64,000 bases of DNA from an uncultured Psychrobacter sp. (lineage in GTDB: Bacteria; Pseudomonadota; Gammaproteobacteria; Pseudomonadales; Moraxellaceae), in the NCBI GenBank assembly GCA_947501045.1, contig CANMUI010000002.1, forward strand, positions 124,001 to 188,000. Direction: 5' to 3'. Numbering within the stretch: the stretch's first letter is position 1; each line of letters begins with the position of its first letter. Shown here piece after piece: positions 8,488 through 16,852 of this stretch. Position numbers and translations under genes: made by a program. The notes beneath the pieces were generated by a model. That model saw nothing but the letters and a program-made list of their open reading frames with translations, did not search any database and was not told the origin of the DNA.

Positions 8488-9165
8488 ATGAAAATTTTAA
8501 TGGTACTAACTTCACATGACAAATTGGGCGATACGGGCAAAAAAACGGGCTTTTGGCTCGAAGAATTTGCCGCCCCTTACTACGCTTTTATTGACGCAGG
8601 CGCTGAAGTAACCCTTGCCTCTCCTGCTGGTGGTCAGCCGCCGCTTGATCCCAGTAGCGATACTGAGGATACGCAAACTAAAGATACCAAACGCTTCAAA
8701 GACGATAAAGAGGCTCAAAAACATCTTGCTACTACTAAAAAGCTTGCGGATGTAAAAGCTGAAGATTTTGATGCGGTATTCTATCCAGGTGGCCACGGTC
8801 CATTGTGGGACTTAGCAGTCAGCGAAAACTCTATCAATTTAATAGAAAACTTTGTTAAACAAGATAAGCCTGTTAGTTTTGTTTGTCACGCGCCAGCAGC
8901 GCTTAAAAATGTTAAAGTTGATGGTGAATACTTGGTAAAAGGTAAAACGGTTACTGGCTTTACCAATACCGAAGAAGAAGGCGTTGGCCTAACAGACGTA
9001 GTGCCGTTTTTAGTAGAAGATGTCCTAAAAGCCAATGGCGGCAACTATGAAAAAGGCGCGGATTGGGAGTCGTATGTCGTTGAAGATGGCCTACTTATCA
9101 CCGGTCAAAACCCAGCTTCCTCAGAAGATGCGGCTAAGCTTTTACTAAAAAGACTTAATGGTTAA
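8488..9165 (+). CDS. DJ-1/PfpI family protein (type 1 glutamine amidotransferase-like)
   Basis: This 225-residue protein matches the HchA/DJ-1 group. It opens with KILMVLTSHDKLGDTGKKTGFWLEE, which carries the conserved acidic residue, and has DAVFYPGGHGPLWDLA and the nucleophile elbow SFVCHAPAAL with C133. Relatives are chaperones or glyoxalase III/deglycase-like enzymes acting on methylglyoxal-derived adducts. The ribosome site AAGGA is 7 bases ahead of the ATG. The setting behind yqhD and in front of a glutathione transferase agrees with carbonyl-stress protection. The exact activity is not shown by sequence. Confidence 0.9.
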   Translation: MKILMVLTSHDKLGDTGKKTGFWLEEFAAPYYAFIDAGAEVTLASPAGGQPPLDPSSDTEDTQTKDTKRFKDDKEAQKHLATTKKLADVKAEDFDAVFYPGGHGPLWDLAVSENSINLIENFVKQDKPVSFVCHAPAALKNVKVDGEYLVKGKTVTGFTNTEEEGVGLTDVVPFLVEDVLKANGGNYEKGADWESYVVEDGLLITGQNPASSEDAAKLLLKRLNG

Positions 9166-9219
9166 AAGCTGCTGCTAAAAGATATGGATATAAAACCATT
9201 CAATAAAAAGGATAATACT

Positions 9220-9855
9220 ATGATTCGCTTACACCATCTTAATCAATCACGCTCGCTACGTATTCTATGGCTGTTAGAGGAGCTCGGTGAGCCGTATGAA
9301 GTTACCAGCTATCAACGTGATGCCAAAACCAATTTGGCACCCAAAAGCCTAAAAGAAGCTCATCCACTCGGCAAGTCGCCCGTTATTGAGATTGATGGCG
9401 AGGTCTACACAGAATCAGGTGCCATAACCCAGCTGTTGATTGAACGTTTTGCACCAGAGCGCCTACGTCCTGCTTCTGATAGCACTGATTACGGTCACTA
9501 TTTAGAGTGGATTGATTTCGCTGAAAGCTCCTTAATGGTACCACTATTACTAGAGCTGTTTGTCAACAAAGCTGGTATTAGCGATAACGAGTTTTTAAAT
9601 GGTTACATTGCTCAAGAAAAAAACAATTTACTTAGCTATTTGGACGACACATTGAATGGTAAGTCTTATATCGTAGGCGATAAGCTTAGCGGAGCTGATT
9701 TTATGCTGTCTTTTGATCTTATTATGCTAGCCAAGCGCGGGGCGTTAGAAAACTATCCTAACATCAAAGAGTATGCCTCAAAGCTTAGTAAAATTGATAG
9801 CTATCAGCGCGCGATGGATCTTGAAGCTAAGTATGATGAAAATGAATCTGCTTAG
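9220..9855 (+). CDS. Glutathione S-transferase
   Basis: This 211-residue GST has a thioredoxin-like N-terminal domain (LHHLNQSRSLRILWLLEELG, then GKSPVIEIDG and TESGAITQLLIERF) and an all-helical C-terminal domain. The N-terminal serine of NQSRS is the likely glutathione-activating residue, as in GST3-like bacterial enzymes. The frame could start at 9184, but ATG 9220 follows AAAAAGGA at good spacing and gives the usual N-terminus, so it is preferred. It closes the detoxification run and is followed by a strong terminator. Confidence 0.9.
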   Translation: MIRLHHLNQSRSLRILWLLEELGEPYEVTSYQRDAKTNLAPKSLKEAHPLGKSPVIEIDGEVYTESGAITQLLIERFAPERLRPASDSTDYGHYLEWIDFAESSLMVPLLLELFVNKAGISDNEFLNGYIAQEKNNLLSYLDDTLNGKSYIVGDKLSGADFMLSFDLIMLAKRGALENYPNIKEYASKLSKIDSYQRAMDLEAKYDENESA

Positions 9856-9888
9856 ATAAATTTATCTAGACGCCTGTATTGAAAATGA

Positions 9889-9924
9889 TAAAATAGTCCA
9901 AGTCTATCTTGGACTATTTTTTAT
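9889..9924 (+). terminator. Strong rho-independent terminator after the GST gene
   Basis: An AAAATAGTCCAAG / CTTGGACTATTTT stem of 13 base pairs with a 5-base loop runs into a T tract. It separates the detoxification genes from the export operon. Confidence 0.9.
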
Positions 9925-10010
9925 TGCTCATAGCAACTTATCAAACAGTCATACCCATTTATCTTATTGACTATCAGCTCGTTACTTTTCACCTAAATTA
10001 CTATCTGCCT

Positions 10011-11702
10011 ATGAGTACTGAGTACCGTTTCAAACCGCATGAAAAGCCTTTTATGGTTGGCTCCCCTGCCAACCCTGATCACCCTACCTATCGTAAAGTA
10101 TTCTACTTGCTTATTGGTATTTTTATTGGTTTAACCGCCAGTTTTCAAAATGGCTTGTTGGTTGCCAACCTGAGCCAAATTCAAGGTGAGCTGGGCTTAA
10201 CTCCTATCGAAGGGGGCTGGATATCGGTTGCTTATAATATGACCAATGTCTGTATCACAGTATTACTATACAAAATACGTCAACAGTTTGGTATGTCATT
10301 GTTTAGCAAAATTACTCTGTTTTTTCTACTGCTTGCTACTAGTATGCAGTGGCTGGTCAGTAGCGGTCTAGTGACTACATCCATTGGCGAATGGTTAGAC
10401 CCCTATTATTTAGAGATTATTGCACGCAGCTTTAGTGGTATAGTTGCTAGCGCTATGACCGTACTGGCTATTTTTTATTGTCTGCAAGGCATGCCAGCAG
10501 CAAAACGTATCAGTGGTTTGATTCTAGGCTTTGGTCTAGTACAGCTAGGTATTCCACTATCACGTATTATCTCGCCTTATCTCGCGGTTGATGGCCAGTT
10601 AGAAAACCTATTTCTCTTTGAGTTTGGTCTGACTTTAATTTGCTTTGGACTCATTAATCTGCTTGAGCTGCCCCCTGGTAATACTGAAAAGGTATTTGAG
10701 AAGCTTGATATCATTAGTTTTAGCTTTTTTGCCAGTGGACTTGCCGCATTATCAGTGTTTTTGGTGCAAGGTAGGATTCAGTGGTGGACGACGCCTTGGC
10801 TAAGTTTCCCTTTGATCATTGCTGTTGCTACTATCTCTATCGCTTTGTGGATTGAAACGCATCGCAAAAACCCAATGTTGCAAGTACGCTGGATGCGTAG
10901 TCGCATGATTATTGCTTTTATGATTACCGGAGCGGCTATGCGTATTTTGCTCTCTGAGCAAAGTGTAGGTACAGCAGGATTATTAGCTACTCTTGGCTAT
11001 GGTAATGATCAAATGGTGATATTTTATGCGGTTATATTGATTGCAAGTATACTGGCGTTAGTTATTAGTATCTTTCGTACTAATGCAATGGAGCTGCGGC
11101 GACCGGTTATTTTTGCGGTAGCGCTGATCGCCTTAGGAGCTTGGATAGACACTGGTGTCTCAATAAATTCTGCGCCTTATATGTTCTACGGCAGTCAATT
11201 TTTGATTGCTTTTGCAGCTATATACTTTATGGGGCCGATGGTCTTTGAAGGCATGTTCCGCGCTATTGCTAATGGTCCCGCTTACATTATCAGCTTTTCG
11301 GTGATTTTTAGTATCTCTCAAACTATCGGTGGTCTTGCTGGGGCAGCAGCTATCCAAGCATTCACTACTATACGCACCAAAATGCATTATGCAGATATGG
11401 TCAGCTCCGTTAACTTAGGTAATCCTGCATTGTCAGGACAGATTGCGGGAACGCGTAATGCCATATCTACTCAAGTCTCAGATCCAGCGCAAACAAATAT
11501 CGCGGCTATGCAGCAAGTGCTACAAAGTATTCAACAGCAAGCCGCCATTGCAGCTTATGATGATTTGTTTTTTATAATGGGCAGCATTGCCACAGTAACT
11601 GCTGTTATTTTATTAATTAACTATCTCTATTATCGTTATCATAAAATTAACCCTTTAGGTAAAGAGCTGGCCGCTATTGCTAAGATGCGTGAGCAGAAGT
11701 GA
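10011..11702 (+). CDS. MFS transporter, DHA2 (EmrB-like) family
   Basis: From ATG 10011 the protein is 563 residues with about 14 hydrophobic segments. The family block LSQIQGELGLTPIEGGWISVAYNM lies after the first helix. The open frame extends back to 9909, but the extra residues overlap the preceding terminator, so the downstream ATG is chosen despite a weak ribosome site. DHA2 pumps export drugs, fatty acids or other amphiphiles by proton antiport. The next gene is an EmrA-like adaptor, so the pair likely forms a tripartite efflux system with an outer membrane channel encoded elsewhere. Substrate unknown. Confidence 0.87.
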   Translation: MSTEYRFKPHEKPFMVGSPANPDHPTYRKVFYLLIGIFIGLTASFQNGLLVANLSQIQGELGLTPIEGGWISVAYNMTNVCITVLLYKIRQQFGMSLFSKITLFFLLLATSMQWLVSSGLVTTSIGEWLDPYYLEIIARSFSGIVASAMTVLAIFYCLQGMPAAKRISGLILGFGLVQLGIPLSRIISPYLAVDGQLENLFLFEFGLTLICFGLINLLELPPGNTEKVFEKLDIISFSFFASGLAALSVFLVQGRIQWWTTPWLSFPLIIAVATISIALWIETHRKNPMLQVRWMRSRMIIAFMITGAAMRILLSEQSVGTAGLLATLGYGNDQMVIFYAVILIASILALVISIFRTNAMELRRPVIFAVALIALGAWIDTGVSINSAPYMFYGSQFLIAFAAIYFMGPMVFEGMFRAIANGPAYIISFSVIFSISQTIGGLAGAAAIQAFTTIRTKMHYADMVSSVNLGNPALSGQIAGTRNAISTQVSDPAQTNIAAMQQVLQSIQQQAAIAAYDDLFFIMGSIATVTAVILLINYLYYRYHKINPLGKELAAIAKMREQK

Positions 11703-11781
11703 TTCAACCGAATTACCAAAGATCGATAAAACAATCCTTAATACATGATTAATTCTTCATAAAAACTTTTAGGAGCGCGTC

Positions 11782-12987
11782 GTGAGCCAAGACAAAATCA
11801 ATGATTCTAAGCAAAATACTCAGACGCCAGACTATCAAACCACATCGCAAACCTCTGCGACAGCGACAGATGCACCTGCTACCGAGGCTCATGAACAAGA
11901 CCCTTCAATGCCACCAAAAGAGCCAATACCCGCTCCTTCTGGCTGGTCACCGAAAAAGAAATCGCTGGTTAATTTAGGGGTATTGATTGCCCTAATCCTG
12001 ATTGGAATAGCTATTATCTTATATGCATGGAAACTGCCCCCCTTTACGTCAACTGTGCAGCAAACCAATAATGCTTTTGTGAAAGGTCAAACCACTATTA
12101 TCAGTCCGCAAATTTCTGGTTATGTTACCGAGGTAGCCGTAGAGGATTTTGAAAACGTCAAAGAAGGTGACTTACTCGTAAAAATAGACAATCGCAGCTT
12201 TCAGCAGCAACTAGAGCAAGCACAAGCTGATATTGAAGTAGCTACCACCAATCGCTCAAGCAATGCTCAAGATGTCGAGTCTAGCCAAGCAGAGATTGAA
12301 GCGCGTAAAGCAGATTTACATAGCGCCAAAGTTAGTGTCGATAGTGCACGCGAAGATGTTGAGCGTTATCGGGGATTAGATGCCATCGGGGCGGTATCAA
12401 GCGCCGAGGTTGCCCATGCTCAAGCAAGGCTTGCTCAGGCTCAAGCTCAGGTTCAGCAGGGCGAGGCCAACCTGCAAGCAGCGCTACAAGCGCGTATCAA
12501 AACCAGTAATAGCCGCGCCTCTTTAGAGGCCAATATTAGAAATGTTGAAGCTAAAGCCAAACAAGCTCAAATCAATCTTGATAATACCGTTATTACCGCA
12601 CCAGAATCAGGGCAGCTTAGTCAAGTGAGCGTCAAATTAGGACAATATGTGAATGCTGGCACGCAGCTTATGTATATCGTCCCTAAAGGTGTCTGGGTTA
12701 TTGCTAATTTTAAAGAGACTCAAGTGGCTAATATTCAGATTGGTGAGCCTGCTATTATCCATGTTGACGCTCTTAATGGTGCTAAATTTAGTGGCCACGT
12801 CAGCAATATCTCACCTGCGACTGGCAGTGAATTTAGTGCTGGAGCCGCCAATCCTGCTACGGGCAATTATATTAAAATAGCTCAGCGTATTCCGGTACGT
12901 ATTGATTTAGATGACAACCAGTCTGCTCTTGAACAGTTACGTCCTGGGATGTCAGTTGCTGTCGATGTCGATACTAAATTTTATTAA
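11782..12987 (+). CDS. HlyD family secretion protein, EmrA-like membrane fusion protein
   Basis: This 401-residue periplasmic adaptor has a Pro/Thr/Gln-rich cytoplasmic N-terminus and one membrane helix at about residues 62-84. A lipoyl-like half motif (QTTIISPQISGYVTEVAVEDFENVKEGDLLVKID) is followed by a long Ala/Gln coiled coil and the second half (NTVITAPESGQLSQVSVKLGQYVNAGTQL). The start is GTG 11782, with AGGAG 7 bases upstream. It bridges the inner-membrane pump upstream to an outer-membrane TolC-type channel. Same operon as the MFS gene (79-base gap). Confidence 0.9.
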   Translation: MSQDKINDSKQNTQTPDYQTTSQTSATATDAPATEAHEQDPSMPPKEPIPAPSGWSPKKKSLVNLGVLIALILIGIAIILYAWKLPPFTSTVQQTNNAFVKGQTTIISPQISGYVTEVAVEDFENVKEGDLLVKIDNRSFQQQLEQAQADIEVATTNRSSNAQDVESSQAEIEARKADLHSAKVSVDSAREDVERYRGLDAIGAVSSAEVAHAQARLAQAQAQVQQGEANLQAALQARIKTSNSRASLEANIRNVEAKAKQAQINLDNTVITAPESGQLSQVSVKLGQYVNAGTQLMYIVPKGVWVIANFKETQVANIQIGEPAIIHVDALNGAKFSGHVSNISPATGSEFSAGAANPATGNYIKIAQRIPVRIDLDDNQSALEQLRPGMSVAVDVDTKFY

Positions 12988-13001
12988 AAACAGAGCGCTA
13001 T

Positions 13002-13055
13002 AAAAGCTAAGCTAGCCTTTAAAGGCTAATATTCAAGAGAAATAGCTTAGCTTTT
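13002..13055. terminator. Bidirectional terminator between emrA-like gene and pdxH
   Basis: An AAAAGCTAAGCTA / TAGCTTAGCTTTT outer stem encloses a small AGCCTTTAAAGGCT palindrome. A-rich and T-rich flanks let it serve both convergent genes. Confidence 0.75.
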
Positions 13056-13098
13056 TAAAGTAATATAGTTGATTCACTTTAAAACCGATACGTTAATA

Positions 13099-13767
13099 TT
13101 AGGGCAATAAACGTTTGGTTACCCAGCTTGCACCATCTTCATTCTTATAACTCTTATCAAGACTATAAACAATCCGGTCGTGCATCCGGTTGGCGCGTCC
13201 TTGCCAAAACTCAATCTCTTCGATAGTAATCTCATAACCGCCCCAAAAATCAGGCGTTGGCACTTTTTTATCCTCTGGGTAGTCGGTCTTTAACTGCTCA
13301 AAAGTTTGCTCCATAATCTCACGATTGGCAATTTGACCGCTTTGCGGCTGGCTCACCCATGCGCCAACTTGACTATCGTGCGGACGCTTTTGAAAGTAGG
13401 TATCAGATTTATCAGAATTTATTTTAGCAATATGACCGCTAATACGCACCTGACGCTCAAGCTCATGCCAAAAAAACAATACCTCAGCATTAGGATTCTC
13501 CGCGATATCTTGTCCTTTGGCGCTCTCATAGTTGGTATAAAATATGATACCACTATCAGTAATCTCGCGCATCAATACGATACGTACGCTTGGCTTTTTA
13601 TCCGCACCGCAAGTTGCTAAACTCATGGCATAGGGTTCTTGTACCTGTTGCTCAAGTGCCTCACTTATCCAGCTTTTAAAGAGCTCAAATGGCGACCTAG
13701 GTACTAACTGCTGATCAAGCTCGCCTTTTTCGTATGACAAACGCTGATCGGAAAAATCCATACTCAT
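13099..13767 (-). CDS. pdxH: Pyridoxamine 5'-phosphate oxidase
   Basis: This 222-residue FMN enzyme makes pyridoxal 5'-phosphate from pyridoxamine or pyridoxine phosphate. Recognisable blocks are AMSLATCGADKKPSVRIVLMR, GIIFYTNYESAKGQDI, the FFW..LERQVRI.G strand, RPHDSQVGAWVSQPQSG and the C-terminal EFWQGRANRMHDR plus the ending RLLP, all standard in PdxH. Length is typical. It stands alone on the minus strand with a shared terminator downstream. Confidence 0.96.
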   Translation of the reverse strand: MSMDFSDQRLSYEKGELDQQLVPRSPFELFKSWISEALEQQVQEPYAMSLATCGADKKPSVRIVLMREITDSGIIFYTNYESAKGQDIAENPNAEVLFFWHELERQVRISGHIAKINSDKSDTYFQKRPHDSQVGAWVSQPQSGQIANREIMEQTFEQLKTDYPEDKKVPTPDFWGGYEITIEEIEFWQGRANRMHDRIVYSLDKSYKNEDGASWVTKRLLP

Positions 13768-13908
13768 ACTGTTTCCTTATTTTCTTTCTTTAGTTATAGG
13801 ATTTTCATCAAAATGATAAATTAGAGGTAATACTCTATCTACTGATTTGAATTTCAATCGCCACTTTATTAGCTCAATGTATTACGAGTGTTTAATCCTG
13901 AGCCTTGA

Positions 13909-14451
13909 CTACTCATTGGTATAATAATCATAGGGAAAATTAACCCCGTGTTTATAGATTTCTTTATCGTCCAGATCTATGATAGCAGGAGACGCTAAAG
14001 TTTTGTCTGCAAAAGAGTTGTTTATGCAAGATAAATTAGCGACTTCCTGACCTTGTTGATCAAAGATATCCATAAAAACTTTGGCGCCATGAGTCTCTTG
14101 CGGCACGCCAATACTATAATATTGATCACTATCTTTAAAGACAAAGTAAGTAGTATAAGCGCTGCTATCTATCCATCTCAGTAGCGGATTTTGAGCGGTA
14201 AATGTTACTCCTGCATCCACTTTATCGTGAGTCCCCAGTCTGTAATGAATCTCTGGTAAGTCGTTTGCATGACAAATAGCCAGCATACGCTGTTGTGGCT
14301 CATCCATTTGGCAAGAAACAAGGGCTACTTCCGTTTTTTGACACAAAGATGAGTCCTCAAAGCTTGACAGAGGCTGATCATGAGTGTCAGCACTATGCAC
14401 GCAAGAGGCGAGCACCGAAGCCAATAGTAAAAGGTAGTTTTTATAGCTCAC
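13909..14451 (-). CDS. Putative small lipoprotein
   Basis: This 180-residue protein has a hydrophobic N-terminus ending in a lipobox (LLLLASVLASC), so it is probably a lipoprotein. I do not recognise the mature domain. Several cysteines (CQKTEVALVSCQ, ICHAND, LSCINN) could form disulfides. Its GTG start shares one base with the stop codon of the upstream GH19 gene, so the two are translationally coupled. An immunity or partner role for the wall hydrolase next door is possible but only inferred from position. Confidence 0.7.
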   Translation of the reverse strand: MSYKNYLLLLASVLASCVHSADTHDQPLSSFEDSSLCQKTEVALVSCQMDEPQQRMLAICHANDLPEIHYRLGTHDKVDAGVTFTAQNPLLRWIDSSAYTTYFVFKDSDQYYSIGVPQETHGAKVFMDIFDQQGQEVANLSCINNSFADKTLASPAIIDLDDKEIYKHGVNFPYDYYTNE

Positions 14452-15161
14452 TAAAATATTCCTTCGGCTTCTAGATAAGCCGCCTGTCTTCTATCTAAGC
14501 CTTCATTGCCACCATTGACGCGGCGGGTCACTGCTCTGACATCAGCGTAGCCATTGCCTGAGTCGGCTGCCAAATAAACCCTATAGTGCAGCCAAAAATA
14601 CATAGCGCTGCGTATGGCATAAGGCATCTTGTTGATCAGCTCAGGATTAGTGACAGTATCAGGAACCTCATCATTCCAATGTTTAGCGTAGTTTTGCATA
14701 AAGCCATCGTATTTTTCATAACCGGTAATTTGAATCAATCCACGGCCGCGAAAGTTATAGCCATCTTCTGGGTTGCTGGCGCGGTTACCATTTAGACGCT
14801 GAAAGTGTTTACGGCCAACTGCGCGCTCATCGGCTCGTCTGATAAACCCTCCGGTTACCGGATCTTTTAGGTAACCATCTTGCTCTGCCTCTTTAGGGTT
14901 TTGTCTATAGTAAAGGCTAAACCTTTTTAACGCTTCAGGAGAATAGTTCCAGCCTTCGGTCTGACCCTCAAGTAAGCTACCCGTCTCACCTTTAATCTGT
15001 GCAAAAAAGTGCCGCTGTCTAAGCGCAGTATCAAGCTTAAATTCGGCGGCCTTAGCATTGACTTCTCTGGCAATGATATATCTATCTAAAATCGAAGAAT
15101 CGGGGAACATTTGTTTTAGTTGGGCAGGTGTTATAAAACTTGGCGGATTAGGCATAACCAT
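14451..15161 (-). CDS. Glycoside hydrolase family 19 (chitinase/endolysin-like) protein
   Basis: This 236-residue protein has the GH19 fold markers: FAQIKGETGSLLEGQTEGWNYSPEAL with the catalytic glutamate in KGETG, and YNFRGRGLIQITGYEKYDGF. It ends with TRRVNGGNEGLDRR, as seen in phage endolysin-type members. Such enzymes cut peptidoglycan or chitin. There is no clear signal peptide. No phage genes surround it. It forms a coupled pair with the lipoprotein gene downstream, so a domesticated or effector-like wall hydrolase is plausible. Confidence 0.85.
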   Translation of the reverse strand: MVMPNPPSFITPAQLKQMFPDSSILDRYIIAREVNAKAAEFKLDTALRQRHFFAQIKGETGSLLEGQTEGWNYSPEALKRFSLYYRQNPKEAEQDGYLKDPVTGGFIRRADERAVGRKHFQRLNGNRASNPEDGYNFRGRGLIQITGYEKYDGFMQNYAKHWNDEVPDTVTNPELINKMPYAIRSAMYFWLHYRVYLAADSGNGYADVRAVTRRVNGGNEGLDRRQAAYLEAEGIF

Positions 15162-15202
15162 ATCTTAGCTGGACTTTGATTCTAGCATAACAAAAGGACA
15201 TC

Positions 15203-15242
15203 CAAAAAAATAGCAGACTCAAGTGCTTCTTAAGTCTGCTAT
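15203..15242 (-). terminator. Terminator downstream of glmM
   Basis: An ATAGCAGACT / AGTCTGCTAT perfect 10-bp stem is followed, on the minus strand, by seven T. Confidence 0.85.
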
Positions 15243-15285
15243 AGATTTCTAAAAATACTGTAAGGCTATATTCTGTAACTATATA

Positions 15286-16647
15286 CTAGCCCAATACTGC
15301 TTTAACTTTATCGGCTAATTCATTCGCCATAACATCACATTCTATCTCATCATCCGACTCCACCATCACTCGAATCATAGGCTCAGTGCCGGACTGACGA
15401 ATCAGAAGACGACCACGACCTTCTAAAGTGGCACGGGCTTTATCAAAAGCGGCGACCAACTCTTCGTGCTCGAATGGGTCTTGCATTTTAGACAAGCGCA
15501 CATTGACAAGCTTTTGTGGTAATTCTTCAAAACCGCGGGTCAGCTCGCTCAAAGACTTGCCTTGAGCTTGCATCACAGCCAACACTTGTAAGCCTGCGAT
15601 AATTGCATCACCTGTGCGACTTTTATCCAAACACAAAATGTGTCCTGACGGCTCCCCGCCCAGAATCCAATCATTGGCCTCAAGCTCTTGCATAACATAA
15701 CGATCGCCTACTTTTGCACGGGTAAATTCGACATTGGCTGCCTTCAATGCCAGCTCTAAACCCATATTGGTCATCAAAGTACCCACAACTCCAGCAACAC
15801 GGTCTTGATCTTGCGTAGCAAGTACGTACAAAATACCATCACCATCGACCAATCTGCCCGTTTCATCGACCATTACGATGCGATCTCCATCGCCATCAAG
15901 GGCAATACCGACATCAGCGCTATGGTCTAATACCGCCTGCTGTAAGCCCTCAGGATGTGTGGAGCCGCAATCAGCATTAATATTAACCCCATCAGGGGTG
16001 TGATTGATAGCAATTACCGTAGCACCTAGCTCGCGCATGACTCTGGGTGCGACACTATAACCGGCACCATTGGCGCAATCTACTACCACAGTCAAATGGC
16101 TCAGATCATATTGATAAGGAAAGCTGCCTTTACAAAACTCAATGTAGCGACCTTTAGCATCATTGATACGTCGATTCTTACCTAGTTTGGCTGGATCATG
16201 AATTGGCATTGGAACTTCATCATTAGTATCCATGATAGCTTTCATTTTATCATTAATAGCATTTTGCACCTCATCAGTAAGCTTTTTGCCGTCACCGGAG
16301 AAAAACTTAATACCGTTATCATAATAAGGATTGTGCGAGGCTGAGATAACTACGCCTGCGTCAGCGTGAAAGCTACGTGTTAGATGGGCAATAGCGGGAG
16401 TTGGTAGCGGGCCTAGCATATGCACATCAACACCTGCTGCGTTAAACCCTGCTTGTAAAGCTCCTTCGATCACATAACCTGAGAGGCGAGTATCTTTACC
16501 GATCAGCACGCTGGGCTTACGGTTAGGATTGTCGTTGTTTTCTACCAGTACCAGTCCAGTCACGTAACCTAATTTTAAAATAAAATCAGGAGTAATAGGC
16601 AGTTCACCGAATTTTCCACGAATACCATCAGTACCAAAATAGCTCAT
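15286..16647 (-). CDS. glmM: Phosphoglucosamine mutase
   Basis: This 453-residue cytoplasmic enzyme converts glucosamine-6-phosphate to glucosamine-1-phosphate for UDP-GlcNAc synthesis. It starts SYFGTDGIRGKFG, has the phosphoserine loop VVISASHNPYYDNGIKFF (S104 as the phosphorylated serine), the metal loop ALDGDGDRIVM, the sugar-binding GGEPSGHI and the phosphate-binding RQSGTEPMIRVM. Length and motif order are standard. Confidence 0.97.
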   Translation of the reverse strand: MSYFGTDGIRGKFGELPITPDFILKLGYVTGLVLVENNDNPNRKPSVLIGKDTRLSGYVIEGALQAGFNAAGVDVHMLGPLPTPAIAHLTRSFHADAGVVISASHNPYYDNGIKFFSGDGKKLTDEVQNAINDKMKAIMDTNDEVPMPIHDPAKLGKNRRINDAKGRYIEFCKGSFPYQYDLSHLTVVVDCANGAGYSVAPRVMRELGATVIAINHTPDGVNINADCGSTHPEGLQQAVLDHSADVGIALDGDGDRIVMVDETGRLVDGDGILYVLATQDQDRVAGVVGTLMTNMGLELALKAANVEFTRAKVGDRYVMQELEANDWILGGEPSGHILCLDKSRTGDAIIAGLQVLAVMQAQGKSLSELTRGFEELPQKLVNVRLSKMQDPFEHEELVAAFDKARATLEGRGRLLIRQSGTEPMIRVMVESDDEIECDVMANELADKVKAVLG

Positions 16648-16731
16648 TATAATTATATCCTTATGCTAGCAATTAAGAATGACAGACTAAATATACTATC
16701 GCTAGTACAGTCTATCTGTTATTTTATTTTA

Positions 16732-16770
16732 CAAAATAAAATAGCCGACAACACACGAGCATTGTCGACT
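16732..16770 (-). terminator. Terminator downstream of guaB
   Basis: An AGTCGACAA / TTGTCGGCT stem (one G-T pair), read on the minus strand, is followed by ATTTTATTTTG. Confidence 0.7.
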
Positions 16771-16852
16771 TTTTGTATTCTGATAGCATTATATATCAAT
16801 GAATGAATATTTAAAGCAATAATTTAGTTAACAGAAATTTAGTCAAAATGAT

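Noticed and set aside
14451..15161. The GH19 gene as the sign of a prophage.
   Set aside because: All neighbours are housekeeping or envelope genes and no other phage gene is present.
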